Assembly: GCA_026169575.1 (NCBI GenBank)
Contig: JAPFCT010000060.1
Location: forward strand, 1-9,316
Direction of reading: 5' to 3'
From: Faecalimonas sp.
GTDB taxonomy: Bacteria; Bacillota_A; Clostridia; Lachnospirales; Lachnospiraceae
DNA: 9,316 nucleotides
In this document: positions 1 to 6,030 of the stretch, piece by piece
Position numbering within the stretch: the stretch's first letter is position 1
Layout of the letters: each line of letters opens with the position of its first letter
Notes under the pieces: generated by a model
The model's input: the letters and a program-made list of their open reading frames with translations, nothing else
Databases searched by the model: none
What the model was told of the DNA's origin: nothing
Position numbers and translations under genes: made by a program

Positions 1-294
1 GATTACCTCTAATCCGTGTCCAAATACAGTTGCAGGGAGAACTTCCATTGTAGCATTTTCTACATCAGCACTTACATAGTGTGTCTTGATGCCTGCATCT
101 TTTAACAGTTCAAAATAGTGAACAGATGTTTCAAGATTTGCTTTGCCGATACCTTCGATTGTTAATCCAACACTATTTTCGCCCGGATCAAAAACTCCGT
201 CTTTTCCAGTACAGTCATCTTTGAATTTGAGCATTACATTTCCGTTCTCAAGGCTGAATACATCTTTGGTTTTTCCTTCATAAATTTTCTTCAT
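1..294 (-). CDS. purC: SAICAR synthase, 5' part (runs off the left edge)
   Basis: Phosphoribosylaminoimidazole-succinocarboxamide synthase joins aspartate to CAIR using ATP in de novo purine synthesis, in the cytoplasm. I translated the - strand from the ATG at 294-292: it is open for all 98 codons to the window edge and starts [20 protein letters not shown]. The opening YEGKTKDVF glycine/lysine strand, the FKDD motif (residues 24-27) and the later [21 protein letters not shown] stretch are what I recognise as clostridial PurC. The full protein should be about 235 residues, so roughly 40% is present. The start is set by a good ribosome binding site, AGAAGGAGA, about 8 bases upstream. The gene is divergent from everything else here, and no other purine gene is visible. 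Family assignment is from recognition, not a search. Confidence 0.9.
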   Translation of the reverse strand, partial: MKKIYEGKTKDVFSLENGNVMLKFKDDCTGKDGVFDPGENSVGLTIEGIGKANLETSVHYFELLKDAGIKTHYVSADVENATMEVLPATVFGHGLEVI

Positions 295-345
295 TGTACA
301 AATCTCCTTCTGTAATTAATGAGTGTTATCTTACTGAACGTCTTT

Positions 346-374
346 ACTTTATCACAACTGATGGAAGATGAAAA
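346..374 (-). promoter_or_regulatory. Candidate purC promoter
   Basis: Read on the - strand: a -35-like TTTTCA (374-369), a 17-base spacer and a -10-like TAAAGT (351-346). Each box matches consensus at 4 of 6 positions. Transcription would start near 339, leaving a leader of about 45 bases before the purC ATG at 294. The -35 overlaps the palindrome AAAACGTTTT (371-380). I see no purine-riboswitch structure in this short leader. The boxes are weak, so this is tentative. Confidence 0.35.
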
Positions 375-405
375 CGTTTTTTTTACAATTTTTTTGAAAA
401 AATTG
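371..405. repeat. Two AT-rich palindromes upstream of purC
   Basis: AAAACGTTTT (371-380) is a perfect 10-base palindrome. Six bases on, 386-405 (CAATTTTTTT then GAAAAAATTG) is an inverted repeat with nine paired positions and a mismatched centre. Neither has the GC-rich stem of a typical terminator, and a T-run of reasonable length is missing on either side, so operator or bent DNA is likelier than termination. The first overlaps the presumed purC -35. The core AAACGTTT resembles LacI-family operators generally, but no regulator can be assigned. Confidence 0.4.
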
Positions 406-429
406 CACAAAAAATAAGAAAAAAACGCA

Positions 430-473
430 TTAAAAATCAAGGCTAATAGAAGTTAAAAATCAGCGCTAATAGA
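430..473. repeat. Tandem imperfect 21-nt direct repeat, 23-base period
   Basis: Two copies at 430-450 and 453-473 share TTAAAAATCA at the left and GCTAATAGA at the right, differing only in the two bases between (AG versus GC): 19 of 21 identical. The period of 23 bases is about two helical turns, so a protein would meet both copies on the same DNA face. The second copy contains a near-palindrome around AGCGCT. The pair ends 27 bases before a TATAAT box (501-506) with no recognisable -35, which is where an OmpR-family activator often binds. The downstream response regulator is the obvious candidate binder, by inference only. Confidence 0.6.
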
Positions 474-500
474 TAAAATGGAAATGCATGTTTATGTATA

Positions 501-506
501 TATAAT
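501..506 (+). promoter_or_regulatory. Candidate upstream -10 box for the two-component operon
   Basis: A perfect TATAAT lies in an AT-rich run, but the place for its -35 (about 478-483) holds no TTGACA-like hexamer. Such a promoter would need an activator, and the tandem repeat 430-473 sits just upstream of that place. In DNA this AT-rich a chance TATAAT is quite possible. Confidence 0.25.
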
Positions 507-560
507 GAATAATATAAAAATATTTTGTGAGGGAAAACACTGGAAATCCGCAGGAAAAAC

Positions 561-590
561 TTGTTTTTGCGAGAGAAAACCGGGTATAAT
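561..590 (+). promoter_or_regulatory. Promoter of the response regulator/kinase genes
   Basis: TTGTTT (561-566), an 18-base spacer and a perfect TATAAT (585-590). Transcription should start near 597, giving a leader of about 88 bases before the ATG at 685. The flanking DNA is less AT-biased here (CCGGG just before the -10), so the match is more meaningful than the one at 501. The rest of the 295-684 spacer holds no gene I can support. Confidence 0.55.
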
Positions 591-684
591 AGGGGGCAGA
601 GAAATTGTTTTGTGCATTTCATCCAAATGAATCAGGCACAAAGTGGGCAGAAAGTACAGAGAAATCGGAAAAAGGGGAGACAGT

Positions 685-1362
685 ATGGCAGAGAAGAAAA
701 TTTTAATTGTGGAAGATGACAGAGGCTTGAATCAGGGGATCACACTTGCCCTGCGCGCGCCGGAGTATCTGTTTTATCCTGCGTATAATCTCAGTGAGGC
801 GAGAAAAATCTGGAAAGAGGAGAAGCTGTCGCTTGTCCTTTTGGACATCAATCTTCCGGATGGGACCGGATATGAATTTCTCGAGGAGATCCGGCGGGAA
901 TCGGAGGTTCCGGTCATTATGCTGACAGCAAATGATCTGGAGATCGATGAGGTGACCGGATTTTCACTTGGGGCAGACGATTATATTACAAAGCCCTTCA
1001 GCCTGATGATCCTGCGTGCGCGGGTGGAGCGGATGCTTGCGCGGACGGCGCAGGAGAAAGGGCTTACCTATGAAAAAGACGGCTATCGGTTTGCCTTTGA
1101 AGAAATGTATTTTGCGGTGGAGGGGCAGGAGATCATGCTGAGCAGGACAGAACAGAAGCTTCTGCGGCTTTTGCTTGAGAATCAGGGACAGACATTAACG
1201 AGGGAGCAGCTTGTGGACCGGATCTGGAGTGATGGGGCGCAGTATGTAGATGAGAATGCGCTGTCAGTCACGGTTGGGAGACTCCGGAAAAAGCTTGACC
1301 AGCCGGGAAAGAAAAATCCGATCCAGACGGTATACGGACTTGGCTATGTGTGGGAGAAGTAA
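685..1362 (+). CDS. OmpR/PhoB-family response regulator
   Basis: A 225-residue transcription factor switched by phosphorylation from its partner kinase. The receiver domain (about 4-118) has the acidic pair D11/D12, phospho-acceptor D54 in LLDINLPDG, T81 in MLTAND and K103 in ITKPF, so all conserved switch residues are present. The C-terminal winged helix (about 128-224) has the recognition helix around ENALSVTVGRLRKKL and the usual wing GLGYVWEK. Length is normal for the family. I chose ATG 685 because AAGGGGAG sits 5-6 bases upstream; an in-frame GTG at 643 adds 14 residues not typical of receivers and lacks a convincing ribosome site. The kinase gene follows after 105 bases with no terminator, so the two are probably co-transcribed. 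Targets are unknown; its own promoter and the ABC genes at 2529-5820 are likely by family habit. Confidence 0.93.
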   Translation: MAEKKILIVEDDRGLNQGITLALRAPEYLFYPAYNLSEARKIWKEEKLSLVLLDINLPDGTGYEFLEEIRRESEVPVIMLTANDLEIDEVTGFSLGADDYITKPFSLMILRARVERMLARTAQEKGLTYEKDGYRFAFEEMYFAVEGQEIMLSRTEQKLLRLLLENQGQTLTREQLVDRIWSDGAQYVDENALSVTVGRLRKKLDQPGKKNPIQTVYGLGYVWEK

Positions 1363-1467
1363 GAAAACGAAAGTGTAAAAAAGAAGAAAGCCAAAGTGCA
1401 AAAGAAAGACAGAAAAGGGAAAAATGCAGGAAAAAGCAGGAGAATCGTGGATAAGGGGGAAAACAGT

Positions 1468-2331
1468 ATGAGGATATTCCGGACAACAAGGACGCTGCGC
1501 AGACTGGATGAAATGCTGACGAAAGCGATCAACGGAACGTTTACAGAGGAGGAGTACAATGAGACAGAACTGTCGCGGCTGGAATCGAAGTGGAAACAGT
1601 ATTTTACAATGTCCGGCATGTCGATGGAGCGGACAAAGGCGGAACGGGAAAATATTAAGTCTATGATCTCGGATATTTCCCATCAGATGAAGACGCCGCT
1701 TGCAAATATTATGCTGTACTCAGAACTTCTGCGCGAGCAGACCGAGGGGGAGCAGGAAAAGTATCTGGCAGAGCAGATTGAGACGTATGCGAAAAAGCTG
1801 GAATTTCTCACGACAGCGCTTGTCAAGATGTCCAGGCTGGAGTCAGACGTCTTCGAGATCTGCCCGTCGGTACAGCAGGCAGAAGGTCTTGTGGCGGCGG
1901 CAGCAGCGGAGATCCTGCCGAAGGCGCAAAAGAAACAGATCCAGATAGAAATCTGTGGAGAGATGGAAGAAAAGGCATGCTTTGACCAGAAATGGACGCA
2001 GGAGGCGCTCTATAATATTCTGGACAATGCAGTCAAATATTCTCCGGAGGGAAGCAGGATCGAGGTGGAAGGAAAGGCGTATGCGATGTATTTCTGCATT
2101 GCAGTCAAAGATCAGGGAATCGGCATCCGGGAAGAGGAGCGTGCACAGATCTTCAGCCGTTTCTACCGGTCAGACATCGTGCAGCAGGAAGAGGGGATCG
2201 GGATCGGCCTGTATCTGGCAAGAGAAATCATCCAGCGCGAGGGCGGATATATCAAAGTAGAATCAAAAGAAGGAAAGGGGAGCATTTTCAAGATATTTCT
2301 CCAGAAAGAGGAAATCTGTCAAAACTGTTAG
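1468..2331 (+). CDS. Sensor histidine kinase without membrane segments
   Basis: A 287-residue HisKA-type kinase expected to autophosphorylate and pass phosphate to D54 of the upstream regulator. Visible in order: a charged N-terminal helical region (1-60); H-box ISDISHQMKTPLANI with phospho-accepting H72; a helical hairpin to about 125; then the ATPase domain with N-box residues N183 and N187 (YNILDNAVKYS), G1 box DQGIGI (215-220), F-box FSRFYRSD (229-236) and G2 box GIGIGLYLA (243-251). The catalytic core looks intact. No hydrophobic stretch could span a membrane and no sensory domain is recognisable, so the signal must be cytoplasmic or delivered by a partner such as the nearby transporter. 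ATG 1468 has AAGGGGG about 8 bases upstream. An in-frame GTG at 1396 would add 24 basic residues and is less likely. A strong terminator follows the stop. Confidence 0.9.
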   Translation: MRIFRTTRTLRRLDEMLTKAINGTFTEEEYNETELSRLESKWKQYFTMSGMSMERTKAERENIKSMISDISHQMKTPLANIMLYSELLREQTEGEQEKYLAEQIETYAKKLEFLTTALVKMSRLESDVFEICPSVQQAEGLVAAAAAEILPKAQKKQIQIEICGEMEEKACFDQKWTQEALYNILDNAVKYSPEGSRIEVEGKAYAMYFCIAVKDQGIGIREEERAQIFSRFYRSDIVQQEEGIGIGLYLAREIIQREGGYIKVESKEGKGSIFKIFLQKEEICQNC

Positions 2332-2369
2332 ATTCTGGAAAGATTCTCGTAAGAATGATTTTATAGAAT

Positions 2370-2433
2370 GACCTTATAGAAAAGAACTGCATGACAAGAA
2401 GAAGGACAGTTCGTATTCTATAAGGTCGTTTTT
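2370..2433 (+). terminator. Strong intrinsic terminator after the kinase gene
   Basis: The 12-base arms GACCTTATAGAA (2370-2381) and TTCTATAAGGTC (2416-2427) pair perfectly. Inside them GAACTG (2384-2389) pairs with CAGTTC (2407-2412) across a small AA/GTA internal loop, with a 17-base apical loop. GTTTTTATT follows directly. It should end most transcription of the two-component genes before the ABC genes, which implies a separate promoter for those. A second copy of the left-arm motif TTATAGAA lies at 2361-2368, and a weak hairpin ATTCT-CGTA-AGAAT sits at 2343-2356. Confidence 0.88.
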
Positions 2434-2528
2434 ATTGGAACCTTTTCCTGAGGTGAAATTTTTCCAGAAAAAGGGAAGCGTGAAACTGTTCAGGAATCAA
2501 ATATGTGTGATAGAAGGGAGTTGCTGTT
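2434..2528 (+). promoter_or_regulatory. Control region of the ABC transporter genes (no clear promoter)
   Basis: The 95 bases between terminator and ABC start must hold any dedicated promoter, yet no good sigma-70 pair is visible. The best pair, TGTTCA (2487-2492) with TGT-GATAGA (-10 at 2509-2514), would start transcription on top of the Shine-Dalgarno, so it is unlikely. Two related blocks begin GTGAAA at 2453 and 2480 and continue with TTC and AGGAA-like bases. A palindrome TTTTTCCAGAAAAA lies at 2459-2470 with its flanks. These are candidate sites for the response regulator. GAAGGGAG (2514-2521) is the ribosome site. Confidence 0.3.
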
Positions 2529-3230
2529 ATGACAATTTTAGAGGCAAAAGAGTTGAAAAAATATTATGGAAGCGGAGATACACTTGTGAAAGCGCTAGAC
2601 GGCGTGGATCTGGCAGTGGAGCAGGGAGAATTTGTGTCGATTGTAGGAACATCGGGAAGTGGGAAATCCACACTGCTTCACATGCTAGGTGGACTGGATA
2701 TTCCGACATCCGGGCAGGTTATTGTCGATGGGAAAAATATTTCCACACTGAAACCGGAGGAACTGACGATTTTCCGCAGAAGAAAGATCGGATTTGTATT
2801 TCAGAGTTATAACCTTGTTCCGGTGCTAAATGTCTATGAGAATATCGTACTTCCGATCGAGCTGGATGGAAATGAAGTGGATGAAGAATTTGTGGAAGAT
2901 GTGATCCATGTACTTGGGTTAGATAAGAAGCGCTACAATCTGCCGTCACAGCTGTCCGGCGGGCAGCAGCAGCGGGTGGCGATCGCCCGGGCGCTTGCCA
3001 GTAAGCCGGCGATCATTCTTGCGGATGAGCCGACCGGGAACCTGGACTCCGCCACGAGCCAGGATGTATTAAGTCTTCTCAAAGTGACCAGTGACCGGTT
3101 CGGACAGACGGTTGTAATGATCACACATAATGAGGAGATCGCCCAGATGGCAGACCGGATCGTCCGCATCGAGGATGGAAAGATCAAGGGAAGGAATGCG
3201 CGCAGAAAGGGCGGTGAATTCTATGCGTAA
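2529..3230 (+). CDS. ABC transporter ATPase, LolD/MacB/SalX type
   Basis: A 233-residue ATPase that should dimerise and drive the FtsX-type permease encoded next. All motifs are intact: Walker A GTSGSGKST (40-48), Q-loop Q92 in FVFQSYNLVP, signature LSGGQ (142-146) followed by QQRVAIARAL, Walker B IILADEP with D166 and catalytic E167, D-loop NLDS (171-174) and switch H200. FQSYNLVP and ADEPTGNLDS are hallmarks of the MacB/LolD/FtsE subgroup rather than of importers. The ATG at 2529 follows GAAGGGAG with 7 bases between. The 3' end overlaps the permease start by 8 bases, which indicates translational coupling. It lies just after a terminated two-component operon, the usual context for transporters of antimicrobial peptide response. 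Substrate is not readable from sequence. Confidence 0.93.
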   Translation: MTILEAKELKKYYGSGDTLVKALDGVDLAVEQGEFVSIVGTSGSGKSTLLHMLGGLDIPTSGQVIVDGKNISTLKPEELTIFRRRKIGFVFQSYNLVPVLNVYENIVLPIELDGNEVDEEFVEDVIHVLGLDKKRYNLPSQLSGGQQQRVAIARALASKPAIILADEPTGNLDSATSQDVLSLLKVTSDRFGQTVVMITHNEEIAQMADRIVRIEDGKIKGRNARRKGGEFYA

Positions 3231-5820
3231 GGTAAACAACAAGAAAGTGATCGAGAAGATTTCGTACAAAAGCTTCCGGGCAAACCGGACAAGAAATATC
3301 ATTGCTATTATTGCAATCGCCCTGACCGCAATGCTGTTTACTACATTATTTACAGTGGGGATCGGAACGGCAGAGAATTTCCAGCGGCAGACGATGCGCC
3401 AGGCAGGCGGGGATTCCCACGGTGTATTTAAGAATATTACGGAGGAGCAGTACAAAAAGCTGAGCAGTCATCCGCTGGTCAAAGAAAGTGCAGATAATCG
3501 GCTTGTGGCAAACAGAGTGGAAAATCCGGAATTTTTAAAGCGGCATATGGAAATATGGTACTATCCGCAGAACTTCTACGGGCATAATTTTGTCGAGATC
3601 ATCGATGGAAAAGCGCCAGAGAAGGCGGATGAAGTGCTTGTCGATGAGACTTCGTTAAAGTTACTTGGGATGAAAGCAAAGGCAGGGCAGGAAATTACAC
3701 TGCTTCTGGAAATCCGGCCAGGGCAGGAGCCGGTGGAGCGGACGTTTCACATTTCCGGGGTGACCAAATCGGACCCGGCGCTTGATGTGGGATTTACCAT
3801 TGTATCTAAGGCATATCTGGCAGAACATCAGGACGAACTGCAGTATACATATGACAAGGATACTTCTCCGGTAGGAGCGATCCGTATGGACATTGTTTTT
3901 AAAAATTCCTCAGGAATCCAGAAGAAGTTAGATAAGATGGCTGAGGAAAGTGGATACTCTACGAAGGAGGGAGCAGAGAATTACATTCAGAGCAATGCGA
4001 ACTGGGCATATATTTCCGAGAGTACTTCCGGAGATCCTATGACAGCCGCTGCGATCGCAGGCGTTGGACTTTTGATTGTCTTAACCGGATATCTGATCAT
4101 TTATAATATTTTCCAGATTTCGGTTATGAAGGATATTCGGTTTTACGGACTTTTGAAGACGATCGGAACGACCGGAAAGCAGATCAAAAAGATCATCCGA
4201 AGGCAGGCATTGCTTCTTTCTGTGATCGGGATCCCGTTCGGACTTTTTGTTGGATTCTTCGTCGGAAAGGCAATTGTGCCAATGATTTTATCACATACGA
4301 CGATGGGAAACAGTGATCCGGCAGTGTCTATGAACCCGTGGATTTTTGTCGGAGCGGCAGTGTTTGCGCTTGTCACCGTATTTATCTCGGCGAACAAACC
4401 GGCGAAACTGGCAGCAAAAGTTTCCCCGGTGGAGGCGGTGCGCTACACCGAAGGTGGAAAACAGACAAAGAAGCAGAAGAAAACGACAGACGGCGGGCGG
4501 ATCAGCCGGATGGCACTTTCCAATTTGGGAAGAAATAAAGGAAAGACCATCATTGTAATCGTGTCATTGTCGCTTGCGATTGTTTTATTAAACAGTATTT
4601 TTACATTTACCAATGCATTTGATATGGACAAATATTTATCGCATTTTGTGAGTTCGGATTTTGTGATCGCCAATGCAAAATATTTTAATTCGGAGTATTA
4701 TGCAAGAATGGAAGATATTCAGGAAACAAACTTAACGGAAAGCTTTATTGAGGCATGCGAAGGGCAGGAAGGATTTGAGAAAGGCGGCAGGATCTATGCG
4801 GCGAGAGATCAGGTCGGAGTAAAGATCTCTGATTATAAAGTACCAGAACATTTTCTTACAAATGAAAAAGGCGAACTCTGCTGGATGTGGAATGGAGAAA
4901 AGACTCCGGAAACGAAACTGAATGAGGAAAATTATCAGGCGATGTTTTACGGTCTGGATGATTACTTATTTGAAAAAATAGAAGTTTATGAGGGAGAAAA
5001 AGATCTTGATGTGATCAAGGAAAAGCTGGCAACGGGAAACTATCTGCTCTATGCAGCGCCGACAGATGACAGTGGTCAGGTAGAGACAGAGGAGATGGCA
5101 CATCAGGCAGGGGACAAAGTGACTCTGACTTTTCCAAACGGGGAAGAGCGGCAGGTGGAAATCTTATCGGTGATCAAAGATAACTATTATGGACTGTCTA
5201 CACGTTATTCATCGACGTTTCCGTATTATACCACATCGGAAGTTTTTCGGAAGGATTTGCCGGCAGATTATCTGATGAGCTATGTTTTTGATGTGAGAGA
5301 TGACAGAGTAGAAGCCATTCAGGAATTTGTCAAAAATTATTCCGAAAAGGCAGAACCTACGATGAATTATGAGTCGAAACTGAAATGGCTCAAGGAATTT
5401 GAAGATCTGAAAGGTATGTTTACGATCATCGGAGGATTTCTTACATTTGTTGTTGCCGTGATCGGCGTATTGAACTTTATCAATGCGATTCTGACAAGTA
5501 TCGTTACAAGACTCCGCGAACTTGCAATGTTAGAATCAATCGGAATGACCAAAAAGCAGATCACCCAAATGCTGACACTGGAAGGACTTTACTATGCAGG
5601 ATTTACACTGGTATTTTCAGCGGTCATCGGTATGCTGATGTCTGTAACGGTATTGCGGGTACTGACCTCACAGATCTGGTTTATGAAATATCAGTTTGTG
5701 ATCTGGCCAATGCTTCTGACCTTCCCGCTTCTGCTGGTGCTTGGATGGATTGTCCCGAAAGCTGCCTACCATTTCCAGGGGAAGAAAAGCATGATCGAAC
5801 AGCTGAAAAATGCAGATTGA
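3223..5820 (+). CDS. FtsX-domain ABC permease with two large extracytoplasmic domains
   Basis: An 865-residue membrane partner of the preceding ATPase. I see eight hydrophobic segments: about 26-48, 275-299, 328-353, 372-392, 441-463, 732-758, 790-812 and 825-845. They form two FtsX-like repeats, each with a large domain after its first helix (about 50-270 and 465-728). Cytoplasmic coupling-helix motifs follow the second helix of each repeat (IRFYGLLKTIGTTGKQI near 305-321; LRELAMLESIGMTKKQI near 764-780). A charged linker (411-428) joins the halves. The plan is LolE/SalY-like (COG0577); Bce-type permeases are usually shorter (about 650 residues), with ten helices and one external domain. Start ATG 3223 follows AAAGGGCGGTG; an in-frame GTG at 3214 is possible. 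Probable role is moving or sensing lipid-like or peptide substrates at the outer face of the membrane. Substrate unknown. Confidence 0.9.
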   Translation: MRKVNNKKVIEKISYKSFRANRTRNIIAIIAIALTAMLFTTLFTVGIGTAENFQRQTMRQAGGDSHGVFKNITEEQYKKLSSHPLVKESADNRLVANRVENPEFLKRHMEIWYYPQNFYGHNFVEIIDGKAPEKADEVLVDETSLKLLGMKAKAGQEITLLLEIRPGQEPVERTFHISGVTKSDPALDVGFTIVSKAYLAEHQDELQYTYDKDTSPVGAIRMDIVFKNSSGIQKKLDKMAEESGYSTKEGAENYIQSNANWAYISESTSGDPMTAAAIAGVGLLIVLTGYLIIYNIFQISVMKDIRFYGLLKTIGTTGKQIKKIIRRQALLLSVIGIPFGLFVGFFVGKAIVPMILSHTTMGNSDPAVSMNPWIFVGAAVFALVTVFISANKPAKLAAKVSPVEAVRYTEGGKQTKKQKKTTDGGRISRMALSNLGRNKGKTIIVIVSLSLAIVLLNSIFTFTNAFDMDKYLSHFVSSDFVIANAKYFNSEYYARMEDIQETNLTESFIEACEGQEGFEKGGRIYAARDQVGVKISDYKVPEHFLTNEKGELCWMWNGEKTPETKLNEENYQAMFYGLDDYLFEKIEVYEGEKDLDVIKEKLATGNYLLYAAPTDDSGQVETEEMAHQAGDKVTLTFPNGEERQVEILSVIKDNYYGLSTRYSSTFPYYTTSEVFRKDLPADYLMSYVFDVRDDRVEAIQEFVKNYSEKAEPTMNYESKLKWLKEFEDLKGMFTIIGGFLTFVVAVIGVLNFINAILTSIVTRLRELAMLESIGMTKKQITQMLTLEGLYYAGFTLVFSAVIGMLMSVTVLRVLTSQIWFMKYQFVIWPMLLTFPLLLVLGWIVPKAAYHFQGKKSMIEQLKNAD

Positions 5821-5857
5821 TCCTAAAAAATCAATAGAAAAAAACGCTGCCAGAAGG

Positions 5858-5863
5858 TATAAT
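5858..5863 (+). promoter_or_regulatory. Possible -10 box for the exporter transcript
   Basis: A perfect TATAAT stands 38 bases after the permease stop, but the 17-base-spaced position upstream holds only TAGAAA. No terminator with a T-run follows the permease; the stem ATTGAT/ATCAAT just after its stop is followed by A's. The exporter could therefore be reached both by read-through and from here. The 5' leader would be about 160 bases and includes the palindrome TTCCCGGGAA (5920-5929) and the small ORF at 5943. Confidence 0.3.
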
Positions 5864-5942
5864 GAAAATAAAATAGAAACAAAAGGGAAGTCTGGAGAGA
5901 AACGTAAGGCAGAGAAAATTTCCCGGGAAGAGAGGTGAGGGT

Positions 5943-6005
5943 ATGCGGTTATATTTTGTAGACCGGAGAACTTATCAGGCAGCAGCACTTTTTTCTGTAA
6001 AATAG
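5943..6005 (+). CDS. 20-codon ORF with a strong ribosome site, possible leader peptide
   Basis: ATG at 5943 opens a 20-codon frame (MRLYFVDRRT...ALFSVK) ending in TAG at 6003-6005. It is preceded by GAGGTGA (5932-5938), the best Shine-Dalgarno in this part of the window, spaced 4 bases from the ATG. The stop lies 25 bases before the TTG start of the exporter, so ribosomes ending here could help or hinder initiation there. The peptide is basic with a short hydrophobic end; there is no signal peptide and nothing I recognise. Such a short frame can occur by chance, so the case rests on the ribosome site and position. Confidence 0.3.
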   Translation: MRLYFVDRRTYQAAALFSVK

Positions 6006-6030
6006 TATAGAAGAAAGTGAGGAAAACGGA

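Noticed and set aside
643..684. GTG start of the response regulator 14 codons upstream of ATG 685
   Set aside because: It has no convincing ribosome site, the extra residues are not receiver-like, and ATG 685 has AAGGGGAG at good spacing with MAEKKILIVEDD as expected for the family.
1396..1467. GTG start giving the kinase a 24-residue basic N-terminal extension
   Set aside because: The extension comes from a purine-rich spacer and ATG 1468 has a better Shine-Dalgarno; the open frame is explained by low stop frequency in such sequence.
1264..1683. 139-codon frame on the - strand
   Set aside because: It lies opposite the regulator and kinase, has no ribosome site and its composition is the complement of purine-rich coding DNA.
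3130..3222. Permease start 31 codons further upstream
   Set aside because: It would overlap the ATPase gene by about 100 bases and adds an Arg-rich out-of-frame translation; ATG 3223 gives the normal short overlap and has a ribosome site.
5812..5838. Stem ATTGAT/ATCAAT after the permease as a terminator
   Set aside because: It is AT-rich, only 6 base pairs, and followed by A's rather than T's on the coding strand.
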